A stretch of DNA of 64,000 nt. Source: Burkholderia sp. Ax-1719 (lineage in GTDB: Bacteria; Pseudomonadota; Gammaproteobacteria; Burkholderiales; Burkholderiaceae). Below the pieces are notes generated by a model. It saw only the letters and a list, made by a program, of their open reading frames with translations. It ran no database searches and had not been told where the DNA came from. The first letter of the stretch is position 1; each line of letters begins with the position of its first letter. Position numbers and translations under genes: made by a program. Shown here piece by piece: positions 51,380 through 59,136 of this stretch. The DNA lies in the NCBI RefSeq assembly GCF_011753055.1, contig NZ_VWWJ01000005.1:310001-374000 (forward strand). Direction: 5' to 3'.

Positions 51380-52186
51380 ATGACGCCTATGAACTCAACG
51401 ACACCACACGACGGCACCGAGGAAGCGCCTGCAACGGCCGCACCATCGGATCAGGCCGGGGAAAATTCCAGCGGCGTGGCCGTTCTTGACCGGGCCTTTG
51501 CGATCCTCAACGCCTTCGGGCCGACGGACGATCAGTTGACGCTCAGCGAACTGTCGCGCCGCACGGGTTTGTACAAAAGCACGACGCTGCGCTTGCTGGC
51601 CGCACTGGAACACGGCGGCTTCATCCGCAAGTTAAGCGACGGGCAGTATGGCGTTGGCCATCAGCCCTTACGCCTCGCCGCGCTCTATCAGCGATCCTTC
51701 CAGGTGGGGCCGGTCATCGAACCGCTGCTCCAGCAGTTGAGCCGCGATCTGGGAGAAACCGCGTCGTTTTACGTACGGCAGGGCGATCGTCGCCTGGTGC
51801 TGTATCGCGTCGAACCGACGCGAAGCGTGAGAGTGTCGATCCGCGTCGGGGAGGAGTTCCCGATCGACCGGGGTGCGTCGGGCAAGGTGCTGCTTGCTTT
51901 TACCGAGACGCACGATACGCGCTGGAACGAGGTGCGCGAGGCACTCTGGGCCGCGTCCTACGGCGAACGCGATCCGGAGACCGCTTCGGCTTCCGTGCCT
52001 GTGTTTGACGCGGCGGGTGAGGTGGTGGGCGCGCTTACGCTATCCGGACCGAAAGCGAGGTTTGGCACGCCGGCCATCATCAATGCCGCCGTGGTGGCGT
52101 TGCTCGATAGCGCAAAGCGCGCGACCGTGGCGCTGGGCGGCAAAGGTGGCCGGTTCGATGCCAGCATTGCGGAATGCGCGCGCTAA
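51380..52186 (+). CDS. IclR family transcriptional regulator
   Basis: A 268-residue regulator. The winged helix reads LSELSRRTGLYKSTTLRLLAALEHGGF (residues ~52-78). The effector domain has PLLQQLSRDLGETASFYVRQGDRR and the family motif IDRGASGKVLLAF. The start is ATG 51380 or 51389; no strong ribosome site is seen, because the operator palindrome occupies that space. It diverges from the HMG-CoA lyase/CoA-transferase operon and is its obvious regulator. Confidence 0.9.
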   Translation: MTPMNSTTPHDGTEEAPATAAPSDQAGENSSGVAVLDRAFAILNAFGPTDDQLTLSELSRRTGLYKSTTLRLLAALEHGGFIRKLSDGQYGVGHQPLRLAALYQRSFQVGPVIEPLLQQLSRDLGETASFYVRQGDRRLVLYRVEPTRSVRVSIRVGEEFPIDRGASGKVLLAFTETHDTRWNEVREALWAASYGERDPETASASVPVFDAAGEVVGALTLSGPKARFGTPAIINAAVVALLDSAKRATVALGGKGGRFDASIAECAR

Positions 52187-52216
52187 GCACGCCTGGATAA
52201 GCACTCTTATCCAGCT

Positions 52217-52891
52217 TCATCGCGACACTGGCTCGTCTTCGATACGCAGATAGCCCCACACGGCGCGTTCTATCCTCCCGATCAGCGCGTCGCTGTCGTC
52301 TTCCCCGTGCTGCCCGGCCGCGTCCACCATGCCGTGAATGATGGCAAAGAGGTCTTGTGGCAGACGCGGCTCGCGAGCCAGTCGCGCTTCGCCCAACGCG
52401 CGAATGAAGATCGACATCAACAGTGCGTGCAGCGGTTGTGCGCTTTGGCGAGGCGGCAGCCGCGCTTCTTCAGCGTCGAGCAGGCGCGCGAGCACCGGGC
52501 GCTGCAACTGGTGCTCGACTGCGATCTTCAATAACGCCCGCAGCAGGCCAATCCCCGACGGTTGATCGAGCAAGGTCGTCAGTCGCGCGCCGAGTGCGCT
52601 GTCCTCGCGTTCGATCAGTGCTTGCGTGAGCGCCGCCTTGTTCGGGAAGTACTGATAAAGCGAACCGATGCTGGCGCCCGCGCGCTCGGCGATGGCGTTG
52701 GTCGTGTACGCCTCCAGGCCTTGGGTTTCCAGAATCTGCGCTGCCGCTTCCAGTATCGCGGATACGGTTGCATTCGCTCGCGGCTGCAGCGGCAGCTTGC
52801 GCGGCGAGCGCGACGTAGCGAGAGCGGGCTTCGCGCCGTGGCCGGGCGCAGCGGTTTTCTTCGCGGTGGGCGGTGTTTTTGTCTGACGCAT
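52217..52891 (-). CDS. TetR family transcriptional regulator
   Basis: A 224-residue regulator. After a basic Ala/Lys/Pro-rich N-terminus (to about residue 40), the HTH is ILEAAAQILETQGLEAYTTNAIAERAGASIGSLYQYFPNK. The C-terminal ligand domain contains VEHQLQRPVLARLLDAEEARL. It diverges from the FAD monooxygenase gene at 53114 across 222 bp and converges with the IclR gene. A GAGCGATCGCTC palindrome in the gap may be its operator. Confidence 0.88.
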   Translation of the reverse strand: MRQTKTPPTAKKTAAPGHGAKPALATSRSPRKLPLQPRANATVSAILEAAAQILETQGLEAYTTNAIAERAGASIGSLYQYFPNKAALTQALIEREDSALGARLTTLLDQPSGIGLLRALLKIAVEHQLQRPVLARLLDAEEARLPPRQSAQPLHALLMSIFIRALGEARLAREPRLPQDLFAIIHGMVDAAGQHGEDDSDALIGRIERAVWGYLRIEDEPVSR

Positions 52892-53035
52892 GGTGCTCAG
52901 CCGGTGAAGACAGCGCAGAAAATGTGAGCCCGCATTTCGGGCCTGCTCTCATACCGTTGAATGTCAGCCGCTTTGCGCCGTCGCGCAAGGCCGCAATCGT
53001 TTCGTAAGCCGCGTGGCGATGCGAGTTTCCAGCGC

Positions 53036-53047
53036 GAGCGATCGCTC
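53036..53047. promoter_or_regulatory. 12-bp perfect palindrome between tetR-type and monooxygenase genes
   Basis: GAGCGATCGCTC lies in the 222-bp divergent gap, 67 bp before the monooxygenase start. Symmetry and position fit a TetR operator, but it is short and no second copy is seen. Confidence 0.4.
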
Positions 53048-53113
53048 ATATGCTAGTTCGCATCTTTTCACGAAACGCACGACTTACGTCACTAATTCAC
53101 GGAGCGAATCATC

Positions 53114-54220
53114 ATGCGCGTCATCATCGCAGGCGGCGGAATCGTTGGGCTGACCTCGGGCATCGCCTTCAGGTCGATCGGCTGGGACGTGCTGGTCTGC
53201 GAGCAGGCGTCGGAGATTCGCGCGGCGGGCGCGGCAATTGGCTTGTGGCGCAATGCGCTCGATGTGTTCGCGGAGGTCGGCGTTGGCGACGCGATCCAGT
53301 CGATTGGCACGACGGTCGAGACCTGGTTCTACGATGCGGGCGGCGAGCCACACAGGGCGCCCGGCTTCGATCCGGTCGATCACACCTTTCTGCTGGTGCC
53401 GCGCCCCGAACTGAATCGCCGGCTCGCGGCGGCGGTGGGCGTCGACAACATTCGCCTCAATACCAAGGTGGTCGCGTTTTCCGAAGAAGCGGATCACGTC
53501 AGCGTGACCTTCGACGACGGCAGCGTCGAGCGCGCCGATCTTCTGCTCGGCGCCGATGGTGCGTATTCGGCGGTACGTGCGCAACTGGTGCCCGGATATC
53601 CCGCGCAGGCCCATACAGGACACCACGTGTGGCGCGGCATGCTCGCGGCTGGCGACGAGCCGGCTGCAGGCACCGTCCTGACCGTGGGGCATCAGCGCGT
53701 GCGAGGCGGCTTCACGCGAACCTACGGCGACCAGGTCGTATGGATGGTCAACCAGTTCGACAGCGTGCCGCCCACCGGCACGAAGAAGGAAGAAGCGTTG
53801 CGCCGCGCCGCGCTGATGAACGACACCGGCTGGAACGATGCGCTGATTGCGCTGATCGAGCGCACGCCGGAAACCCAGATCCTGCATAACCCTATCATGT
53901 TCGTGCCGCCGCTGCCGCGCTGGACGTCCTCGCGTGTTGCGTTGATCGGCGATGCGGCGCATGCGCTATCGCCGCATATTTCGGCGGGCGGGACGCTCGG
54001 CGTCGAGGATATTCGGGTATTGACCGATGCGCTTCAACATCATGACGACTTGCGCGCGGCGTTGCAGGCGTACGAAAGCAATCGGATTCCTCACTATGCA
54101 CGCGTGCGCGAACTGGCTTACGCGGTGGAAATGGTGCAGGACGCAGCCGGGTACGCGCTGGAATATGCGCGCTTTAGTCACTGGATGCTGAACGACGGCT
54201 ATCGGGCGTCGCGTCGGTGA
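53114..54220 (+). CDS. FAD-dependent monooxygenase (salicylate hydroxylase/PHBH fold)
   Basis: A 368-residue class A flavoprotein. IIAGGGIVGLTSGIAFRSIGWDVLVCEQ is the N-terminal Rossmann fold, LLLGADGAYSAVRAQL the DG motif and RVALIGDAAHALSPHISAGGTLGVED the GD motif. There is no C-terminal thioredoxin-like domain, unlike the enzyme at 9805. The substrate is unknown: members hydroxylate aromatic acids, antibiotics or 6-hydroxynicotinate. Control by the divergent TetR gene is likely. GGAGCG precedes the ATG. Confidence 0.88.
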   Translation: MRVIIAGGGIVGLTSGIAFRSIGWDVLVCEQASEIRAAGAAIGLWRNALDVFAEVGVGDAIQSIGTTVETWFYDAGGEPHRAPGFDPVDHTFLLVPRPELNRRLAAAVGVDNIRLNTKVVAFSEEADHVSVTFDDGSVERADLLLGADGAYSAVRAQLVPGYPAQAHTGHHVWRGMLAAGDEPAAGTVLTVGHQRVRGGFTRTYGDQVVWMVNQFDSVPPTGTKKEEALRRAALMNDTGWNDALIALIERTPETQILHNPIMFVPPLPRWTSSRVALIGDAAHALSPHISAGGTLGVEDIRVLTDALQHHDDLRAALQAYESNRIPHYARVRELAYAVEMVQDAAGYALEYARFSHWMLNDGYRASRR

Positions 54221-54246
54221 AACGGGGAGGGTTGTGCGGCGCGCAA

Positions 54247-55149
54247 TCAGGAAATCCATTCCGCGTGCAACTTCTTGCTGTCACCTAGATAGTCGAGCAC
54301 CCATAACAGGACAGGCGGCGTCTTTTGTCCGTGCCACGCGACGCAGCAGGGACTCGCGGCCTTCGGATGGCAGACGCTCTTTTCGACCAGTTGGCCCGAT
54401 TCGATCAACGCGCGCGCGAGGTGAACAGGCATATAACCGATGCCGAGTCCTTCCACGAAGCAGTTGATGGCGCGCTGCCAGTCCGGCACCACGAGGCGGC
54501 GCTGGTTGGGCAGCAGCCACGTATCCCGGCGAGGGATTTCCCGCGATGTGTCCTCCAGGCAGACTGCGGGAAAGGTCGCGAGCTGCTCGGGTTCCAGCGG
54601 CTCCTGTGCGCCTGCGAGAAGATGTTGAGGACTAAGCACGAATGCCCACTCGATAGAACCCATGTCGCGGAACGAATATTCGCCGCCAACCGGTACGGCC
54701 GTGGTCGCGCCGATCGCTATATCGGCGCGTCCGGTCGCGAGCGCTTCCCACACGCCGTTGAAAACTTCGATGCGTACGATCAACTCGACATTGTCGAAGT
54801 GACGATAGAAGTCGGCCATGAGCGCGTTGATGCGATGGCTCGAAACGATGTTGTCCAGCGCAATCGACAGACTGGGCTGCCAACCGTTCGCAACACGGCG
54901 CGTTTCGCGGCGGATTTCGTCCATTTTGTTGAGCATGCCGCGCGCTTCGGCAACGAAGTGCCGTCCCGCATCGGTGAGCGCAACGCTACGATGCTCGCGC
55001 GTAAATAGTACGACGCCGAGATCTTCCTCGATGTTGCGTACTGCATAGCTCACGGCAGAAGGCACGCGATGCAGCGCTTTTGCTGCGGCGGTGAAGCTGC
55101 TGGTGCGCGCGATCAACTCGACAAGCTGGAGTGATTCGATAGACAGCAA
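54247..55149 (-). CDS. LysR-type regulator, PunR (YdhB)-like
   Basis: A 300-residue LysR protein. ALHRVPSAVSYAVRNIEEDLG, YRHFDNVELIVRIEVFNGVW, ELAIGAT-like DIAIGATTAVPVGG and FRDMGSIEW correspond closely, as I recall, to E. coli PunR, the purine-responsive activator of the punC exporter/importer. It diverges from a YdcZ-type transporter gene, 161 bp away. Purine nucleoside sensing is therefore plausible but the partner gene is different. Confidence 0.85.
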   Translation of the reverse strand: MLSIESLQLVELIARTSSFTAAAKALHRVPSAVSYAVRNIEEDLGVVLFTREHRSVALTDAGRHFVAEARGMLNKMDEIRRETRRVANGWQPSLSIALDNIVSSHRINALMADFYRHFDNVELIVRIEVFNGVWEALATGRADIAIGATTAVPVGGEYSFRDMGSIEWAFVLSPQHLLAGAQEPLEPEQLATFPAVCLEDTSREIPRRDTWLLPNQRRLVVPDWQRAINCFVEGLGIGYMPVHLARALIESGQLVEKSVCHPKAASPCCVAWHGQKTPPVLLWVLDYLGDSKKLHAEWIS

Positions 55150-55310
55150 TGCACGGCTCCTTGATGTGAATTCCTTTGACGCAACGCGTGAAAATATACC
55201 GTTTCACGCAGGGGTCTCGGACATCGATACTGTTACGGGCAGTATTCGGCGACATGCTGCTTTTCGCGCCGGATTCGCTCACATCGACGGCAATCTTTTG
55301 ACGAGGGTTT

Positions 55311-55751
55311 ATGGCAAACAACATCATTGGACTGGGCGCGATTGCCGCGCTCGGAGGCTGTGCGGTAGCGCTACAAGGCCAGTTCATGGGCGTCATGGCA
55401 AGGAGCATCGGCACCACCGGCGGCATCTTCGTGAACTACATCAGCGGGGCCATGATCGCGTTGATCTTGCTGCTCGCACTGCAGGGCGGCAACCTTAAGG
55501 CGTGGACGGAAGTGCCATGGTATGCGCTTTCAGCTGGCGCGCTCGGGCTCGTGATCGCTGGATCGATCGGTTACACCGCTTCGCGGCTGGGATTGACCAC
55601 GGCTTTCACGATCATCGTCGCGACGCAATTCGCCGTGTCGGTCATGCTCGATCATTTTGGCTGGTTCGGCGCCACGGCTCGACCGCTTGAAATCACGCGT
55701 GTCGCGGGCATTGGGGCCATCATCGCCGGTGTCTGGCTTGCATCGAAGTGA
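55311..55751 (+). CDS. YdcZ/DUF606 family DMT-superfamily transporter
   Basis: A 146-residue membrane protein with about five TM helices (GLGAIAALGGCAVALQGQFMG; GIFVNYISGAMIALILLLAL; LGLVIAGSIGYTA; FTIIVATQFAVSVMLDHFG; IGAIIAGVWLASK). The G-x2-A-L-Q-G-Q-F motif of TM1 and its length match the YdcZ family (half-size drug/metabolite transporters acting as dimers). No substrate is known. It is probably controlled by the divergent PunR-like LysR. Confidence 0.82.
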   Translation: MANNIIGLGAIAALGGCAVALQGQFMGVMARSIGTTGGIFVNYISGAMIALILLLALQGGNLKAWTEVPWYALSAGALGLVIAGSIGYTASRLGLTTAFTIIVATQFAVSVMLDHFGWFGATARPLEITRVAGIGAIIAGVWLASK

Positions 55752-55970
55752 GGACAACCTCGCCAACAAGTATTCTCGCAACGATTGAATGGCAATGAGG
55801 TAGAGCGAGGAAATTTGCGCTGAGGAATCTACTGGATGGTGAAGGTTTCGCAGTGATTTAATTCGAAATACTAAGCGGTTGTGGCTGCGCCTGAATCAGG
55901 CGCAGCCTGCGTGTCGTTACGCTTATAAAGCGGATCGAGCGTAATGTGCTCGACTCATGCCCTGTTCGCC
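55752..55970. other. 219-bp gap between YdcZ-type and EgtB-like genes
   Basis: Both genes end toward this stretch. A perfect 12-1-12 inverted repeat (GGCTGCGCCTGA with TCAGGCGCAGCC) occupies 55883-55907 and could form a strong shared terminator hairpin, but no T-run follows on either strand. I see no further gene. Confidence 0.5.
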
Positions 55971-57251
55971 TCAGCGACTCACACACCGGAATCCGGCATA
56001 CACATACTGGTATCGCGGCTGAAACCAGTTACGGAACGTCGGCCTTAACATGCACGCAGCGGTGCGCGAGGACCCGCCTTTCATCGCGTAGTGCTGCCCG
56101 TCGAAAAAATTCGCCGAATAGCCTTCGTAAAACGGAAACGCTTCGAATCCAGGCAGCGGGCCAAACACCGTGGAAGTCCATTCCCAGCCATTGCCGTACA
56201 ACCCTTCGACGCCCCAGGTGCTCGCGCTGTCCGGCGATGCATCCACGGCTACGGGATTCCAGTTACGAAAATCGAAGTTATCCGTCGCGCCCGGCAGCGC
56301 TCCGTGCGCCGCGCGCTGCCATTCGGCTTCGGTCGGCAGGCGTGCGCCGCGCCAGCGCGCGAACGCGGTCGCCTCGGCGTGACTGACATAGACCGGCCAC
56401 GCCAGCGGCAACGGGATGTCCTCAAACATCGTTCGCAAACGCCAGGAGCCGTTCGTATCGCGTATCCAGAACACGGGGTGTTCGATGCCCTCGGCTTCCT
56501 TCCATGCCCAGTTGGCGTCGTCCCACAACGCTTTGCGCCGATACCCGCCGTCGGCGACAAAGTCGAGGAAGGCGCCGTTGGACACCATATAGCGGTCGAC
56601 CTCGAAGGCGGGCACTTCCACCTGTTCCTCGCCAAACTCGTTGTCCCAGCCGAACACGCCGCGTTCGCGCGTCATGCCTAGTTCGGTGCGGCCGGCAGGC
56701 ACGCTGACGGTGGCGGACTTCTCCGAATAGAGATGGTCGGCGATTTCGCGCGCTCCGTCGGGCGCCTGCTTTTGTGCGAAAGGCAGTTGATGGAGCATGT
56801 AGGCCAGGGTTTCGACGTGCATCAGGCGATGTTCGATCGCCACGTTCAACAGTTTGGCCGGCGTTTCGTGTTGCGGTGCATCGTGCGGCAAGTCGAGCGC
56901 AGCGAGTTGTTCGTCGATGCGCTCGCGCGCGTCGCGTGCATAGGCGCGCACGGCGTTCATGTGCGGCCAGTCGGCGGGCGTATCGGTGGGGAAGCCGCCA
57001 TCGACGGGATCGATGCCGAAAGCGAACAACTGATCGAGGCGCGCTTCGGCCGATGGCAGGTGGAACAGGCGCTGGTCTAACAGGTTGCGATCGAAGGCTT
57101 CGAGATGCCCGATATAGAAAACGATCCGGTGGCGCTCGCGAATCGGGCGCTCGTACAGGAATTCGGGTTTGACGATCTCGAAGAGGGCGTCACTGGCGGC
57201 GCGGGCTGCGGCGAGCCGGGCGGCGAGCGTGGGCGTGAGCGGGAGCTGCAT
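55971..57251 (-). CDS. EgtB/SenA-type nonheme-iron sulfoxide (selenoneine) synthase
   Basis: A 426-residue protein. Residues ~8-160 form a DinB-like four-helix domain with iron ligands H49 (GHLEAFD) and H141/H145 in the HX3HXE motif EHRLMHVETLAY. Residues ~185-425 are the formylglycine-generating-enzyme fold (GWDNEFGEEQVEVPAFEVDRY; RLPTEAEWQRAA; GNGWEWTSTVF; MKGGSSRTAACMLRPTFRNWF). EgtB joins a thiol donor to hercynine; SenA uses a selenosugar. No EgtD or SenB/SenC gene is in the window, so the two cannot be told apart here. ATG 57251 is the chosen start; the longer frame to 57317 lies beyond the family start. Confidence 0.82.
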   Translation of the reverse strand: MQLPLTPTLAARLAAARAASDALFEIVKPEFLYERPIRERHRIVFYIGHLEAFDRNLLDQRLFHLPSAEARLDQLFAFGIDPVDGGFPTDTPADWPHMNAVRAYARDARERIDEQLAALDLPHDAPQHETPAKLLNVAIEHRLMHVETLAYMLHQLPFAQKQAPDGAREIADHLYSEKSATVSVPAGRTELGMTRERGVFGWDNEFGEEQVEVPAFEVDRYMVSNGAFLDFVADGGYRRKALWDDANWAWKEAEGIEHPVFWIRDTNGSWRLRTMFEDIPLPLAWPVYVSHAEATAFARWRGARLPTEAEWQRAAHGALPGATDNFDFRNWNPVAVDASPDSASTWGVEGLYGNGWEWTSTVFGPLPGFEAFPFYEGYSANFFDGQHYAMKGGSSRTAACMLRPTFRNWFQPRYQYVYAGFRCVSR

Positions 57252-57341
57252 TGCGGCGAGTCTCCAGACTTGAGCGGTGTGTTTGAGAATGTAACCGCTG
57301 CGCAGGAGTTGTGCCAACGCGCCTTCGTATGCAATAGCGAA

Positions 57342-57365
57342 CGCGCCGCCCGGAAGGGCGGCGCG
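57342..57365 (-). terminator. Hairpin downstream of the FNR-type gene
   Basis: CGCGCCGCCC and GGGCGGCGCG pair perfectly (10 bp) around GGAA in the gap between the FNR-type gene end and the EgtB-like start. On the minus strand it is followed by TTCGCTATT, a poor T-tract. Confidence 0.5.
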
Positions 57366-57390
57366 CGGCGCAAGGCTTGATGCCAGTGGT

Positions 57391-58146
57391 TCAGAGGTGG
57401 CGCAGGCCTTCGAGGTCGATGATGCGGATAAGCTTGCCCTGGGCGTCGATCAGGCCGCGCTTTTGAAATCTTGACAGGGTACGGCTGACCGTTTCTAGCG
57501 TCATGCCAAGGTAACTGCCCATGTCCTCGCGCGTCATGCGCAGGTTGAATTCTGCATACGAGTAACCGCGCTGGCCGTTGCGGTTGGACACGTCGAGCAG
57601 GAAGGCGGCGACACGTTCATCGGCAGAAAGCGAGCCGAGCACCATCATCTGCGACGATTCCCGGATCAGCTGGTCGCTCATGAGCCGGTGCAGGCGGTCC
57701 TGCATCGCGCTGGTTTCGCGGCACATGTGCTTGAGCGCCGAGTAGGGGATGATGCACACGGAGCTGTCTTCGAGCGCCGTGGCGCTCCAGGTGTGGAAGT
57801 CGGTGCTGATGCCGTCGATGCCGAGCGGGTCGCCGGCGAGGCGCAGCCCCGTGACCTGTTCGCGGCCGTCACGATGAGCCATGACGGTCTTGAGCGAACC
57901 CGAGCGCACTGCATAGAGCGTGTCGAACGGGTCGCCGGCGCGATAGAGCGATTCGCCGCGGCGCACGCTGCGGGCGTTGCAGATCAGCGCTTCGAGTTTT
58001 GGCAGATCGTCCAGCGACAGCCCCTGGGGCATGCACAGATGTCGCATCGCGCAGCTTGAGCAGCGGGCCGTGGTGCGCGGGCTGGCGGTGGGAGTGCGGC
58101 CTGAGCGGCGCACGGTGGTGTGGGTAACGTCGGTCGAGGTCAGCAT
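57391..58146 (-). CDS. FNR/ANR-type oxygen-sensing regulator
   Basis: A 251-residue Crp/Fnr protein. Cluster-type cysteines C29, C32 and C38 near the N-terminus, plus C131 in SSVCIIPY, correspond to C20, C23, C29 and C122 of E. coli FNR, so a [4Fe-4S] cluster is expected. The cyclic-nucleotide-like domain runs to ~residue 165, and the HTH is FNLRMTREDMGSYLGMTLETVSRTLSRFQKRGLI, with the ETVSR recognition helix of FNR. An FNR-box-like site lies 34 bp before its start. Confidence 0.9.
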   Translation of the reverse strand: MLTSTDVTHTTVRRSGRTPTASPRTTARCSSCAMRHLCMPQGLSLDDLPKLEALICNARSVRRGESLYRAGDPFDTLYAVRSGSLKTVMAHRDGREQVTGLRLAGDPLGIDGISTDFHTWSATALEDSSVCIIPYSALKHMCRETSAMQDRLHRLMSDQLIRESSQMMVLGSLSADERVAAFLLDVSNRNGQRGYSYAEFNLRMTREDMGSYLGMTLETVSRTLSRFQKRGLIDAQGKLIRIIDLEGLRHL

Positions 58147-58179
58147 CGGCTTGCTCCTGTGATCGGTTTCGGAGCAATC

Positions 58180-58193
58180 TTGACCGCGTTCAA
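58180..58193. promoter_or_regulatory. FNR/ANR-box-like site upstream of the FNR-type gene
   Basis: TTGACCGCGTTCAA is a 14-bp near match to TTGAT-N4-ATCAA, keeping both TTGA and TCAA ends. It lies 34-47 bp before the ATG of the FNR-type gene, consistent with negative autoregulation. Confidence 0.55.
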
Positions 58194-58321
58194 ATCTTAA
58201 AAAGGCGACAAAACGCCACGCTTTTGAGATGAAGCCGCTTGCGCCTTGTCAGAAGCCGCTTTCGCGGAAAATGATCAGGCGCAAGTCGGCGACGAAAGGT
58301 GTGATTTCCAGGCTTATCTTC

Positions 58322-58792
58322 TTATTCCGCGTCGGTTTCGCTCGCGCCAGCGGCCGTCGGGATCAGCAGCACGGGGAGCGTCGATTGACGCACGCAGCGC
58401 TCGGCCACGCTGCCAAGGATCAGGCGCTGGAAACCGCGCCGCCCATGCGTGCCCATTACGATCAGATCCGCGCCCTGGGCCTTCGCTGCGTTGAGCACCA
58501 GCGTGGGGACGTCGTCGAGCGAAGAGGCTTCGCCCGTCACCATCGCGCCTTGCACGCCGCGCGCGCTCAACGCCTTGTTCATGTCTTCGGCAAGCTCATT
58601 GCCTTGGGCAATCATCTGGTTGCGCAGGATCGACGGGTCGTAGCCGGGCGCATCGAAATACATCGGCGTGTTTTCGATCACATAGAACGGCTGCAGGGTC
58701 GAGCCCATCGCTTTCGCCAGGTCGAGCGCGGCTTCGAAGGCGCGGCGCGACGTTTCGCTGCCGTCGACCGCGACCAGAATGCGTTTGTACAT
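58322..58792 (-). CDS. Universal stress protein (UspA family)
   Basis: A 156-residue Usp. YKRILVAVDGSETSRRAFEAAL is the start and GTHGRRGFQRLILGSVAE carries the G-2X-G-9X-G-S ATP-binding motif, so it belongs to the ATP-binding group. It lies 175 bp upstream (in transcription order) of the FNR-type gene on the same strand. Pairing of usp and fnr/anr genes is common in Burkholderia and suggests an oxygen-limitation response. No good FNR box was found directly upstream. Confidence 0.92.
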   Translation of the reverse strand: MYKRILVAVDGSETSRRAFEAALDLAKAMGSTLQPFYVIENTPMYFDAPGYDPSILRNQMIAQGNELAEDMNKALSARGVQGAMVTGEASSLDDVPTLVLNAAKAQGADLIVMGTHGRRGFQRLILGSVAERCVRQSTLPVLLIPTAAGASETDAE

Positions 58793-59136
58793 GGAACCTC
58801 CGCTTGAGTTGAACGGGGATGCGCACCGCCCGCGCGTTCGTAACCTGCGAGGGCGGTCTTGCGCGGCCTGTATCGATCTGTATTGAGCTTAATGGATCAG
58901 TTAAAAAGATGCAGCGCCGCTGTATGAAATGTGGAAGTCGGATGAAGGAGATCAAGGGAAGCTGCGTCGGAAGCCACAGCCGCGTTCTGTCGGGATAAGC
59001 TGACGGGGAAGGGCCGCCGCGGCATGGTGGCGTGAATTCGTCTGGTTGCGCCGACAACGCCTGGCCGTTATCGTTGCGTCTCTTTCGTATTCCGCCGGCA
59101 TTTCCGCGGCACGTCCGCGCCGCAGCCCTTCTGATC
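58793..59136. other. Gap between divergent usp and DHA2 exporter genes
   Basis: The 344 bases hold the usp promoter and, if the exporter starts at 59137, its leader. Apart from an AT-rich segment near 58880-58915 (GTATTGAGCTTAATGG), no repeat, operator or small gene could be supported. If the exporter starts at GTG 59032 the gap is 239 bp. Confidence 0.4.

Noticed and set aside
58880..58915. Possible FNR box upstream of the usp gene
   Set aside because: TTGAGC and GATCAG are present but the spacing is wrong for TTGAT-N4-ATCAA.
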